In this document: positions 1 through 12,000 of the stretch, one piece after another
How the letters are laid out: each line of letters begins with the position of its first letter
Numbering within the stretch: the first letter of the stretch is position 1
NCBI GenBank assembly: GCA_003573635.1
Contig: QUTJ01031631.1
Location: forward strand, 1-13,781
Length of the DNA: 13,781 nt
Origin: Goniomonas avonlea
Lineage: Eukaryota; Cryptophyceae; Goniomonadida; Goniomonadaceae
Direction of reading: 5' to 3'
Program-made: the position numbers and the translations under genes
The notes under the pieces: generated by a model
What the model was told of the DNA's origin: nothing
The model's input: the letters and a program-made list of their open reading frames with translations, nothing else
Database searches by the model: none

Positions 1-3000
1 TGTCCTCGGGTGCTGGAGTCACGACGCTTCTGAGGACTGTCCGGGTCACCACGAGGAGGGCGTTCGAGACGCTGTCGTGGTCCTTCTCTCACGACGTGCC
101 TACTCCAGAAACCAGGGCTAGCACCAACGGGCCCCTCTCCGGGTCCGCCTCCGTGACTGTTCTTGGGTGGAACATGGGGCACGCTGACCACTCTGCTCGT
201 GCTCGATTAGGTGCTACTGGTGTGACGGCCACTCGGTGGATATCCCAAAGTGCTGTTCGGTGCCGACCCTACGGTCAACCAATTGGTCCTAGTCAACGTT
301 TGATTGCTACAGTCAACGTCTTTGTGTCTCAAACGCTCACGAAAGCTTTCAGCCATGACCGCCCGTCAATCAGCTCTGTGGTTGCCACAAATACTGCAAC
401 TACCGGCCATATTTCTGTGACTATTCTCGGGAGAAATTTCGGGCGCACCGATGCGTCGCCGACTTCTCGGCTTGGGGCGAGCGCCGGCGGTGCTTTTGCT
501 TGGAGCAGTGACACCCAGCTCGTGGTCAAAGCTTCGCGGGGTCCTCACGCTTTCCATTCTGCGAGTGTTAGTGTCGGGTCTGCGCTGGATTTCGGTTCAA
601 TGTCTCAAGTGATGTCGTTTGGCTCCACCATGCCCGTTAGCTCCATCACCATCACAAATGGGTTTTCTACGGGGTCGACAAGTGTGACGGTGCTGGGTTC
701 CAACTTTGCACTTGGTGACTACTCGAATACCCTTCGCCTTGGGGGCTGTCGAACCGAGGCCACGATTTGGGTCTCTGACACGCAGTTGCAATCCAAGACT
801 GCCTACGGGACTGGTGTTCGTTCCGCCGTTGGCAGTGTGGCGCGTCGTAGAACGGCCACTCTGACAAATGCTTTTACCTTTGGCATTGATCTGTCGAGCA
901 TGCTGCGAACCAACGGACCTCCAACTGGGTCCACCAGCGTGACTGTCCTGGGCAACGGCTTCGGCCCCCCGGCCGTGAGCCCTCAGTTCCGAATGCATGG
1001 CACGGCTGGAGTCGCTGCGCGGTGGGTGTCGGACACACTCATAACCTGCAAGGTGCCCATGGGTGGCGGTGTTCGGCACTTGGTCCGTCGAACCCACATC
1101 ACCGTCGCGAGAGTTTTTGAGACTCTCACGCATACGTTCACGTATGATGCTTCTCTCAAGGGGACGTACAATGGACCTTCCACTGGCGCCGCCATGGTGA
1201 CTCTGCTGGGGTGGAACGTCGGTCAAGCAGACTGGACCATTCGTGCTCGTCTAGGTGGCACCGGTGCGGCTTCGACTCGATGGTTTGGTGCTACTTCTCT
1301 GGTGGCCAAGTACTCGCAAGGTGCAGGCTACTTGACTCGACTGTCCGTAACATCCGGGCTCCAAAGCCATGGCACCATGACCTTCGGCTTTACGTTCGAC
1401 ACTGCTGTTGCTTCCGGCGTCGCGGGGTGCAACTCTCCTCCCAGTGGAGCTCTCAGTGTTACAGTACTCGGACGCAATTTTGGTGAGATTGTGCACTCCA
1501 TCACCCACCGTTTTGGTGGAACGAGTGCGTCGAATACAAAATGGACGTCCGAGTCCTCGATCGTTGGTCGCCATTCGCGAGGCGTCGGCAGGGACTTATA
1601 TCACGTTGCGACCGCTGGGAGCAACGTTGCTGGTAACACCCGCACGCTGTTGATGGCTGGGACGTACGATGCGCCCACTCTGAGCAGCGCCGTGGTGACC
1701 AATAGTCTGACCACTGGAGCTGTTGTTGTCACTGTGCTGGGGCACAACTTTGGTCATGACGCCTCCCAGCGTTCGCACATGACAACCACCGTCTGCGACT
1801 CAACTCAGTGGATCTCAGGGACATCTCTGACGACCAAGGTGCCGTTTGGCTCTGGACGAAACCGCATTTCAGTTTCTTCGGGCCGAAATGTTGGCACGCT
1901 TGGCTTCCTTGGTTTCTGCTATTCTCCATCGCTCAGCTCGGTCTATCGAGGAAACGCCCCTGTGACTGGAGCGACCAGCGTCACAGTGCTCGGTGGCAAC
2001 CTCGGTTCCTCTGTGGACTCTTTCGTTGTCTCCATTAAAGGCTCCAGAGCAGCCGCAACGACCTGGCACTCTGATACTATGGTGATCGCCAAGGGAATCT
2101 GGGGCTCGTCTGTGCCACTTCGAAGCCAGTCTGTCTGGTTGACCAACTCCAACCACTTCGAGACACTAACTCGGATGTTCACCCACGACGCCCCTCAATC
2201 CTATGCCTTCACTGCCGGAATCAACGTGGCGACTACTGCTATGTCCTCGGTTACCGTCCTTGGGTGGAACTTCGGCAACTTCGACGTCAGCCTGCGTTCA
2301 AGGATGGGCCGCACACACAGCGCTTCCACAAGGTGGACTTCTGCGAGCGCCATCAGAGCCAAAATTTCGGCTTCAGCCGGACTGTTGACGCGTGTCGCGA
2401 TATCGGCCATGTCGACCGGCACCACCACGCGACTCTTTTCGCACATACAAAGTGTCCCGAGCTCGGTGATTGTGGCCAATGCGCCTGCCACTGGTCACCT
2501 GTCGGTCACTGTTGTAGGCTCCAACTTTGCCACGAGGGACTCGTCCTCAAGGCTCCGTGCTGGTGGGACCTCAGGCATTCACTCCTCCTGGACGTCGGAC
2601 ACTGCGCTTGTGTGCAAGCTGACGCCTGGAGTAGGCAGCCTGCACTCTGCCGCAATCACAACCACCAACCGCGAGGGCGCTGCTCCAGTCTTTGGAACCC
2701 TCACCCGAGTTTTTAGCTTTGGTCTGAGTCTCCACCCCAGCAGCCTAGCGGGAGGCAACATCCCTGCCACTGGGAGCATGTCAGTCACTGTCGTCGGTTC
2801 CAACTTCGGTGCAGTTAATCCCACTCTGGACCAACGGCTTGGGGCCTCGAGGTCCGAGTCCACAGTGTGGTCGACAGCGACGGCTCTTTTCGCCAAGGCG
2901 ATGTCCGGGAGCGGTCGGCAGGCACGCGTCACTGTGTCCGTTGCCATGCGTGGCAAGGGAACGCTAACGATGGCCTTCACTATGTTCTCGGCAGTCTCCA

Positions 3001-6000
3001 GTGTCTTACGGAACAATGCCCCGAACACTGGGGCAGTCAGCGTTACCGTGTTGGCCGGTTTCATTGCCGAGCCCGACAACACTGCTCGGCTCCGATTCGA
3101 TGGAACTCACGGCGCAGCAACCAAGTGGTTGTCTGAGACAATGATTCAAGCCAAGATGGCAGCGTCCGTGGTCCCGCACAAGTTCAGGCAGTTCGTGGCG
3201 TTGACGGTGGAAGGTGTCCAGGCCTCGATGTTCAAGATGTTCACCTTGGAGTCACCGTCCCCCAGTGGCACCATGAGAGAGAATCTTGCGACACCGACCG
3301 GCGCAGCGAGCGTCACAGTCATCGGGTGGAATTTTGGAGCAGCCGACCCCTCACCTGCTGGCCGCTTGGGCAGGACCCGAGGCGAGGGGCTTCGATGGAC
3401 ATCTCAGAGCGCACTGACACTCAAGACGTTCGCACCCAAGGGGGCTCAGTCCGGACGCTCTTTGCTTGTCTCGGCTGCTGGAGCAGGGGGCGCTGCGCGG
3501 TCTTCTATGGGTGAAATGACCAACGCTTTTACTTTTGGGCAGGCCTGGATGTCGACTGTGATGAGGTCCAACCGGCCTGTGACGGGGGCCACCAGCGTCA
3601 CAGTTATCGGAAGCAACTTCATGGAGTCGGATACCTCACTCCGCACCCGTAATGGCGGCTCCGCGACGGCACCCACTGTGTGGACTTCGGACACCTATGT
3701 CACAGTCAAAGGGGCGCCAGGAGTGTCGCGTGAGCGTATCTTCGTGGTGACGCTTGCGCAAACGCACGCACTGAGCCACGCCACCAACACTTTCTCTGAA
3801 GCGGTTTCCTATGACGTTCAGTCACTTTCTTCCCCCATGGTCACCAATCATGCCGCATCTGGTGCAATGAGTGTGACCGTTCTTGGCGGTCGGTTCGCAG
3901 AGAACGATTACACAATGCGAGCTCGCATGGGATCAAGCAGCACCGAGACGACGCTGTGGATCTCAGAAACGTCTGTTCGCTGCAAGACGAGATCCAGCGT
4001 AGGCCGATGCCTGCGAGTTCAGATCACGCAACTTGGTCGCAAAGCCACCATAACGCAGGCTTTCACTTTCTTCACCACTCCGTCGTCGGTGGCTCGCTCC
4101 AATGCAGCGGCCACGGGGGCGCTCAGCGTGACCGTTCTCGGCAGGTCGTTTTCTCACTCCTCCTACACGCGTTCAGTGGTCGTTGGAGGTAGTGGTTGCG
4201 AAACCACCACCTGGCTGTCTGACAGCCACTTGGCGTGCAAGATGGCGTCGGGCGGAGACAGAAGCTGGCTTCACCGCCGTATTGCCGTCACCGTCGGCGG
4301 CGTCCCTTCCACCCTCTCGTTCGCCTTCACTCGAGACGCCCCAGCCCCCATGCAAGCCTTGCTCCCAGACGGTGCCAACTGTCCCGTAACCGGGGCAATG
4401 CATGTCACGCTGCTGGGTTGGAACCTGGGAGAGATCGACTACTCCCCCCGAGCTCGCGTTGGCCCGACTGCCTCCTCGCGAACGCACTGGACTGGCCAAA
4501 CGAGCCTCTCGTGTAAACCCCAAGGCGTCAATTTTGCTGGTTTCCGAAGGCTAGTCATGACAGTTTCATGGCACCAGCACCCCTCAGGGCCTGACGCTTT
4601 CGGGGTGGGCACTGAAACCAGAGCCTGGAGTTTCGACTCTTCAATCGTTTCCTCACTCCTTGTGACCAACTCGCCGTCTACCGGTGCCAGCTCTGTGACA
4701 GTTGTGGGCGCCAACTTTGGGGATTTCGACTATTCCAGCCGGGATCGTGTGGGTGGGACGCAAGGCGATGCGAGCACTTGGATCTCGACCACATGCATTC
4801 GGGGCAAGACACCCGCTGGGACGTACGAAAAGTTGCTGTCGGCCTCTGTTGGTGCTGGGTGGTCTGTTGGAGGCAGCAAGGGCACGATCACGTTGGCGAC
4901 GACCTACCACAGGTTCTACGCGAGCTCCAGCACTGTGACCAATGTTGCGACCACTGGTGCAATGAGCGTGACTGTCCTCGGCCAAAACTTCGGGCGGCCT
5001 CTGCTCTCGCTTTTGAACAGGGTCGGAGGGTCAGGCGCTGAGACTACAGACTGGCTCTCAGACTCGTCAGTTTTGTGCAAGGCCACGATGGGTGTGGGTC
5101 GAAGGGCAATCACGGTGTCTCACCGAGTGCAACAACGTGCCACCCTCACTCACGCCGTGACCTACATCACGCAACTCTCTGGCGTCCTTCGCACAAACTT
5201 CCCGACCACAGCAGGTGTCAGCGTGACTGTTGTTGGCAAGGGCCTTGCCATGGACGTCTCCACCCGCTTGCGCCACCTGGGCACTGCGACCATGGCCACC
5301 CTGTGGGGTTCCGAGAGCATGATTCGTGCCAAGGCGGCGCAAGGTCCATCGCGGCCTGAGGTGAACCGGGTTATGGTTGTCACGGCAGGGACCGTCGGGA
5401 ACACGATGATGCGCATGTTCTCCATCGACGGGCCCGCTGTCGATGCCACTCAGAACACTCCCGCTACCGGCGCATCAAGCGTCACTGTTCTCGGTTGGAA
5501 TCTTGGCTCTGCTGAGTACAGCCAGCGGCTCCGCTTGGCTCCATCCCGTGTTGAATCATCAAGATGGTCGTCCGCCAGTTCGCTCCGACTCAAAACGAGC
5601 AGGGGCGTAGGAATGCGACCGCTGGTTATGACAGTCTACTACCAAGCTGGTACGAACACCCTCGGGTTCTCCAACGATGCCCCGGTTGTGAGTCTGTCGC
5701 TGCGCACCAACTCCCCAACAACGGGTACCATCTCTGTGACGGTTCTCGGACGCAATTTCGGGGAGGCTGCATACTCTCCTTCAACCCGGGTCCGCGGCAC
5801 CACACAGACCATCACCACATGGTTCACTGAATCTGCGATCCAAGTCAAGATGTCAAGAGGGTTCCTGAGTCGCTGGGTGGCAGCCACTGTCGGAGTTATC
5901 ACCGGTACCTCGACCAACGTTCTCTCGTACGATGTCGAGCCCTTCCCTAGCTCTGCCAAGCAGTCGAACGTGCCCATCACAGGTGCTACATCTGTCACTG

Positions 6001-9000
6001 TGGTCGGAAGCAACATGGACGGCCCCTTTGCCTCGAGCTTCCTGAAGCTCGGCTACACTGCCACCGAGGCCACACACTGGACTTCAGACTCCTCCCTTCG
6101 AGGCCAGATTGCTTCCGGTGCTCGCACAGCTATCCAAGTGCGAACCTCGGTGCAGCGTAGAATTGGGACGTTGTCCACAGCTTTGACCTACTCAGGGCGA
6201 GTATCGTCGACGGTGCTCAGCAACACCGCACCCACCGGCTCTGTCAGTGTCACGGTCGTGGGTATCACCGGGTCAACGCGGTTTTCACACAGAGTGCGGT
6301 TGCAAGGCAGTGTTGGTCAAGCGACGGTCTGGATGTCCGACAGTCTTCTGCAGTGTAAGCCCGCGATTGGCGCGATGAGGTCCAGCAGCCACCGCGTTGT
6401 TGGCGTGACCGCCATGCAGTCCGTCGAGACTCTCAGCCACTTTTTTACCTTCGACGGACCCAAGCCGGACGGCGCCCACCACCTCAACATGCCTACGACT
6501 GGCTCGGCCAGTGTGACTGTTCTCGGCTGGAACCTCGGTGGTGCAGATTACTCTCAACGCGCCCGAGTCGGCCACAGCGGCCATTCCACGTCGAGGTGGA
6601 TGTCGACGACAGCGATCCAGTCCAAGTCTGCGCTCGGTGCCAACTTGGGGCGGTCGCGCCTTGTCATGGCCACCACTTCGCTTGCCTATGGCTCTAACAC
6701 TATGGCATCGTCGATGGATCGCCCCGCTCCCAGTTCGTTCGTTGTTGCGAACCAGCCTGCGACCGCTACAATGTCGGTGACGGTGCTCGGTGCCAACTTT
6801 GCAAAGGCTGACTTCACGACCCGGTCACGTTCCGGTTTCACAACGGAGCAGGCGACGACGTGGAGGTCAGACTCTGCCATCGCCGTGAAGCCGAGCTTCA
6901 TGGTGGGCCGTGTCCAATTCCTCAGCACATTGGGATCCTCAATCGGCTCTTTCGTTGCTGCTTTCACAACCAACCAGGGCACTCGCAGCCTGCTCCCAGC
7001 CAACTACTACGCCACTGGTGCCATGTCTGTGACTGTGCTTGGGGCGAACTTTGGGGGTGGAGAATACAGCCAGAGGGTTCGGGCTGGGCGAACCGGCACC
7101 GAGATAACGAGGTGGACGTCGGAGTCCACCCTCCGAACGAAAGCATCCCGTGGAGTGGGACAAGTTCGCGTCGCCAGCACCGTGTGGCTCCAGTTCTGGA
7201 CTCTGACACAGGCCTTGTCGCACAACGCCCCGGCACAGAGCAGCCTCGTTCGATCCAACGTGTACGCGACCGGTGCCGTCAGCGTCACAATCGTCGGCAG
7301 CAGCTTTGGAGGCAGCCAGTACACGCCCAAAGTACGGCTTCACTCGCACAAGTACGGCTGCGCCGGCGAAGCTGTTGCCTGGACGTCTGACTCGTCCATA
7401 ACTGCCAAGCCATCTCGAGGAATACACGCACCCCGACTGTCTATCACTGTTGCGCAGTCGCAAGGTTGCGCCACGCTTTCCTTTACCTTCGACGTCTCGC
7501 CCAGCAGTGTTCTTCCCGTCAACGTCCCCACCACTGGGTCAATCTCGGTCACGGTGCTTGGTGCCAACTTCGGCGATGTGTGGTTCTCAGGCGTCATACT
7601 TCCCGGCCGCACCAACGCTGAGACCACGAGGTGGGTTGGTCAGACCATTCTGTGGGCCAAAACTCCATCTGCGAGCGGCCTCCTGAAGTCGTTAGTCCTC
7701 ACCGTGGGACGATCAGAGAACGAGTTGACCAGATCGTTCACTGTTGACAGTCCAGCCGTTCACGGGATGGTGTTTCCCAACTCCAACGCCCCCATCACCG
7801 GTTCCCTCTCCGTCACGGTGCTGGGGACCTCCTTTGGTGAGAATTCCTACACTGATCACGTGCGCATGGGGTCTACCAACTCGCGAACCTCGGATTGGAC
7901 CTCCGAGACAACCATTCGGTGCAAGCCTACGTCAGGGCGACCTCGCTTTGCGTCCGTGACCGTTGCCCAGAACCTCGGCACCTCTGCCTCTGTGTTCACG
8001 TACTCTGGACACGCAGTTCTTCCGCTGTTGCACAGCAACGGCGTCGCCACCGCATCGCTGAGCGTCACGGTGCTCGGCAACAACATGGGTGAAGTCCGCC
8101 AGACTGCGCGAGTCCGTATCGGACCAAGCGGCGTGGATGCTACGGTGTGGGCCTCTGACTCCTCGGTCAGCGTCAAGCAGTCGTACGGTGTGGCGCAGAA
8201 ACAACTTGTAGTCGTGACCCTTCTCGGCGTGAGGGCAACCGCCACCCAGTCTTTCACCTACGCCCAAGAAATCTCCACCAGCGTCAGGGACAACGGGCCG
8301 ACCACCGGTGCTACGTCGGTCACGGTAATTGGGCACAGTGTCTCGGGCTACCTTCTCTCTAACAGGATCCGCATTGGCGGCCTGGCGCTCCAAGCGACAG
8401 TGTGGGTTTCAAGCTCGAATTTAGTCGGCAAGCTTGCCCCAGCCAGTGGAGCGCACGTGCCGGCTGCCGTTACCAGCAACCGCCTCGTCGGATCCTTTTC
8501 CTCGAGCTTCACCTTCGAGATGTCCATTAGCACGGTCATTCAATCGAACTTGCCGACAACTGGCGCAGTGTCTGTGACTGTCGTCGGCAGGTCTCTTGGC
8601 CAGCCGTGGTACACGGAGCGGAGTCGGCTGGAAGGTACCAGCACCATGTCCACCCGGTGGTTTTCAGACTCCTCGGTCAGGGCCATGGTCAATCGTGGAG
8701 TCAACATCAACCACACGCCCCGTGTGGGTGTCACTGCCCTCCACTCTGTCGGCTCTCTGCGCTCTGCGATGACGTTTAATTCACCGATAATGTCGTCGGC
8801 AATGCCGTCTAATACTGTCATGACTGGTGCTGCCAGTGTCACCGTTATTGGTTCGAACTTTGGTGGCAACGACATGTCCCTCAGCATTAGGCTCGGCTCC
8901 ACGGCTGATGAGGTGACGCTTTGGTTCTCTCAAACCTCAGTGCGGTGTCGTCCGACGATGGGCGTCCGGCTTGATGGTGTGTCATTGACCGTGGCGGTCG

Positions 9001-12000
9001 TTCAGTTCTCGGTTACCAATCTGGTCACGTACATCCAGCCGAATCCCATCAGCGTGAACCTGCCGCACACGGGCGCCATGTCCGTCACGGTGGTCGCCTC
9101 CAACATCGGTGAGGCCGACTTCTCTGTCGGTGTTCGGCTGGGTGGAACAGGCAGCACTGCCACCAAGTGGATTGCCGACTCGAACATCCAGTGCAAAGGC
9201 TCGTCGTCAGGCTCGACGGACCGCGTTGCTGTTGTGACCGCAAATCTGGGCAAAGGCTCTCTGGACTTTGTCGTGACGTACGACGAACCTCGTCCGGGGC
9301 GGCACATCCTCTTCAACGGCCCGGCAACCGGAGCCACAAGTGTGACAGTCGTGGGGATTAACTTTGGAACGAACCGCTACTCGCAGCAGGCTCGGTTCGG
9401 CCTTCACTTGGGCGCTGAGGCGACACAGTGGGTCGCAGACTCCAGCATCATTGCCAAAATCGCTCTTGGTGCCGGGCGCGCGAGAACTATGATTACAATT
9501 GGCACCGACTGGGATGACATGACCAGAGATTTCACCTACAACCTGGATCCTTGCTCCGTTTGCAGGTCTAACAATCCGTCAACTGGCAGCGCCAGTGTCA
9601 CAATCATCGGCAACAGCCTCGCTGGCCTTGGCCTCTTCAGTGTCGGCAGTCGGGTCGGACACACTGGCGTCAGGAAAACTGCCTGGCTCTCTGACTCCGT
9701 CCTGATGATCAAGATTCCCGCTGGTCGCAACCTGGTTCTGTCCCTCATCATCACGGCGAATGTCTGGACCAATTGCCTCACCAGTGCATTTTCGTACTAT
9801 CAGCCCTCACCGTACATGCACCCTCGACTCAACGCCATGGCCACTGGTGCGGCTTCTGTTACCATCCTGGGCAGCAACTTTGCCGAGGACGTGTACAGCG
9901 CTCGCGTGCGCTTCGGCAAGACTGCGCAGGAGTTCACAGGCTGGACCTCAGATAGCTCCATCGTGGCAAGAGTTAGCGCTGGGGGCGGCCGGCAGCCGAC
10001 CACCATCACCAACGGAGTTCTCTCTCCGAGCTACTCGCAGTCCTTCTCGTACAACCAGCCCGCCCCCGCCCTCGCTGCTGTTTCAGGCAATTCGTACGTC
10101 ACTGGTGCGACCAGTGTGACCATTCTTGGCACGAGCCTCGCACACTTCCCATTCTCGCAGCGAGCAAGGATCTCAGCCTGCGCGGGTGATGCGACGCTGT
10201 GGACGTCGTCAACTTCAATCCGTTGCCGCGTCGGCGCGGGCGTGGGCAAGAAAGAGTTTATTGTTACCACCGCGATTCTGTTTGGCACCTCGACCAACTC
10301 GTTCACGTATCTGTCCTCGCCCAGCTCTGTCGTGATGCTCAATGGCCCAACCACCGCGGCAGTCAGTGTCACTGTTGTGGGATCGTCTCTGGGCGCTACG
10401 ACGTACTCTGGAAGCTCACGGGTTGCCAGGACGGGATCCGAGTCGACCATCTGGACCTCAGAGTCCATTGTGTGGAACAAGGTGCCGGCCGGTTATGAAG
10501 AGAACCTGAGCGTCATCATCACCATGGGTATTTCATCTGGCGAGATCTCCAATACGTTCTCCTACCTTGGTCCCAACATGGCCTACCTTGTCCGCGTGAA
10601 CAAGGCTGTCACTGGCAGCATCTCCGTCACCATCGTCGGCACTGGGTTCGGGACGGCAGCAGCCACCTTGGCAAGTCGCCACGGTGGCTCAGGTTCCGAG
10701 ACGACCAGGTGGTTTTCGGAAACGGTGGTCTTCTCCAAACCCTCTCGCGGCCTGACGAAAACAGTACTGGTGGCAACGGTTGGTGTCATCCCGCAGTCGA
10801 TGAGCAACAGTCTCTCGTTCTCCGCGCCCACGCCTCGATCAGCGCACAATACACCGGCCACCGGGAGTATGACGGTGACGGTGGTCGGGACCAACTTTGC
10901 GCATGCTGACTACTCGCACCGTGCCGACCTTGGTGTCTCAGCCGGCGCCACCACGCACTGGGCGTCAGAATCGTCGCTGCACTGCAAGGCGGTGAGCGGC
11001 GGGGTTGCGCTCCGCCTCCTCATCGTGTCGATTGAAAGAGACTCGGTGGGGACCGCCACAAGCGCCTTCACCTTCAGCGTGCCGGCTGTTTCATCCCTCA
11101 TCAACTCCAACCTGCCCATGACGGGAGCGACCAGTGTGACAGTCCTCGGCTCCAACTATCTCACCGCCGACTCCTCACCGAGCGCGAGGCTTGGGCAGAT
11201 TGTTGTGTGCCAAGCAACCGTGTGGACTTCTGATTCCTCCATCAGGTGCCACACCCGTGACAGCGTTTGGGCCGGCGCAATCCATGTCTCAGTGGGCCGC
11301 GCTACTCATGGCGGCACACTGACGAAGCATTTCACGTTCGACCTCGCCGGGCAGTACTTCTTGTCGTCCCAAGAACGCGCCAACGCCGCCGCCACTGGCG
11401 CGGTTTCTGTGACTATTCTAGGCTCTCGAATCGCCAGCACCATTGGCCACTACTCATCACGGTCGCGGTTCGGTCCAACCGCGGCTGATGCGACGCTTTG
11501 GTCCTCCGAGTCGACAGTGACTCTCAAGTCAGCAATCGGCATATGGACCCGTCGTGTGATTGTCAATTCCATCGTGTTTTACAGCAGCTCTCTCACCAAG
11601 GCCTTCACAATGGACCATCCAGTGCAGAGTTCGTTCCGGAAGCACAACGCGCCAACAACTGGTGGGACCACTGTCACACTCACGGGCGGCGACCTGGGAC
11701 CTGCGAGCTACTCGATGAGGATACGGTTCGGCCTGACGCGCGCGGGCACCACGGTGTGGGCGTCAGCTACGAGCGTCAAGGCCAAGGTTTCTTCAGGTGG
11801 CCGTGTTCTGCTTCGCACTGTCGTGACCGGTGTGATTGAGGTGGTGTCCACGCTCACGCTCGCTTTCACCTTCAACGGACCAACCCCTGACACGGGCTCG
11901 GTGTTCAACAGCCCAATGACTGGTGCGGCCAGCGTGACAGTCGTGGGTCACAATTTCATCACCAACGACCCGACGCCTTCTGTCCGTGTGCACGCGACTG

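Noticed and set aside
4662-4934. Possible introns at GT...AG pairs within longer units
   Set aside because: The frame stays open and the repeat register continues across each candidate. Removing such segments would delete conserved strands.
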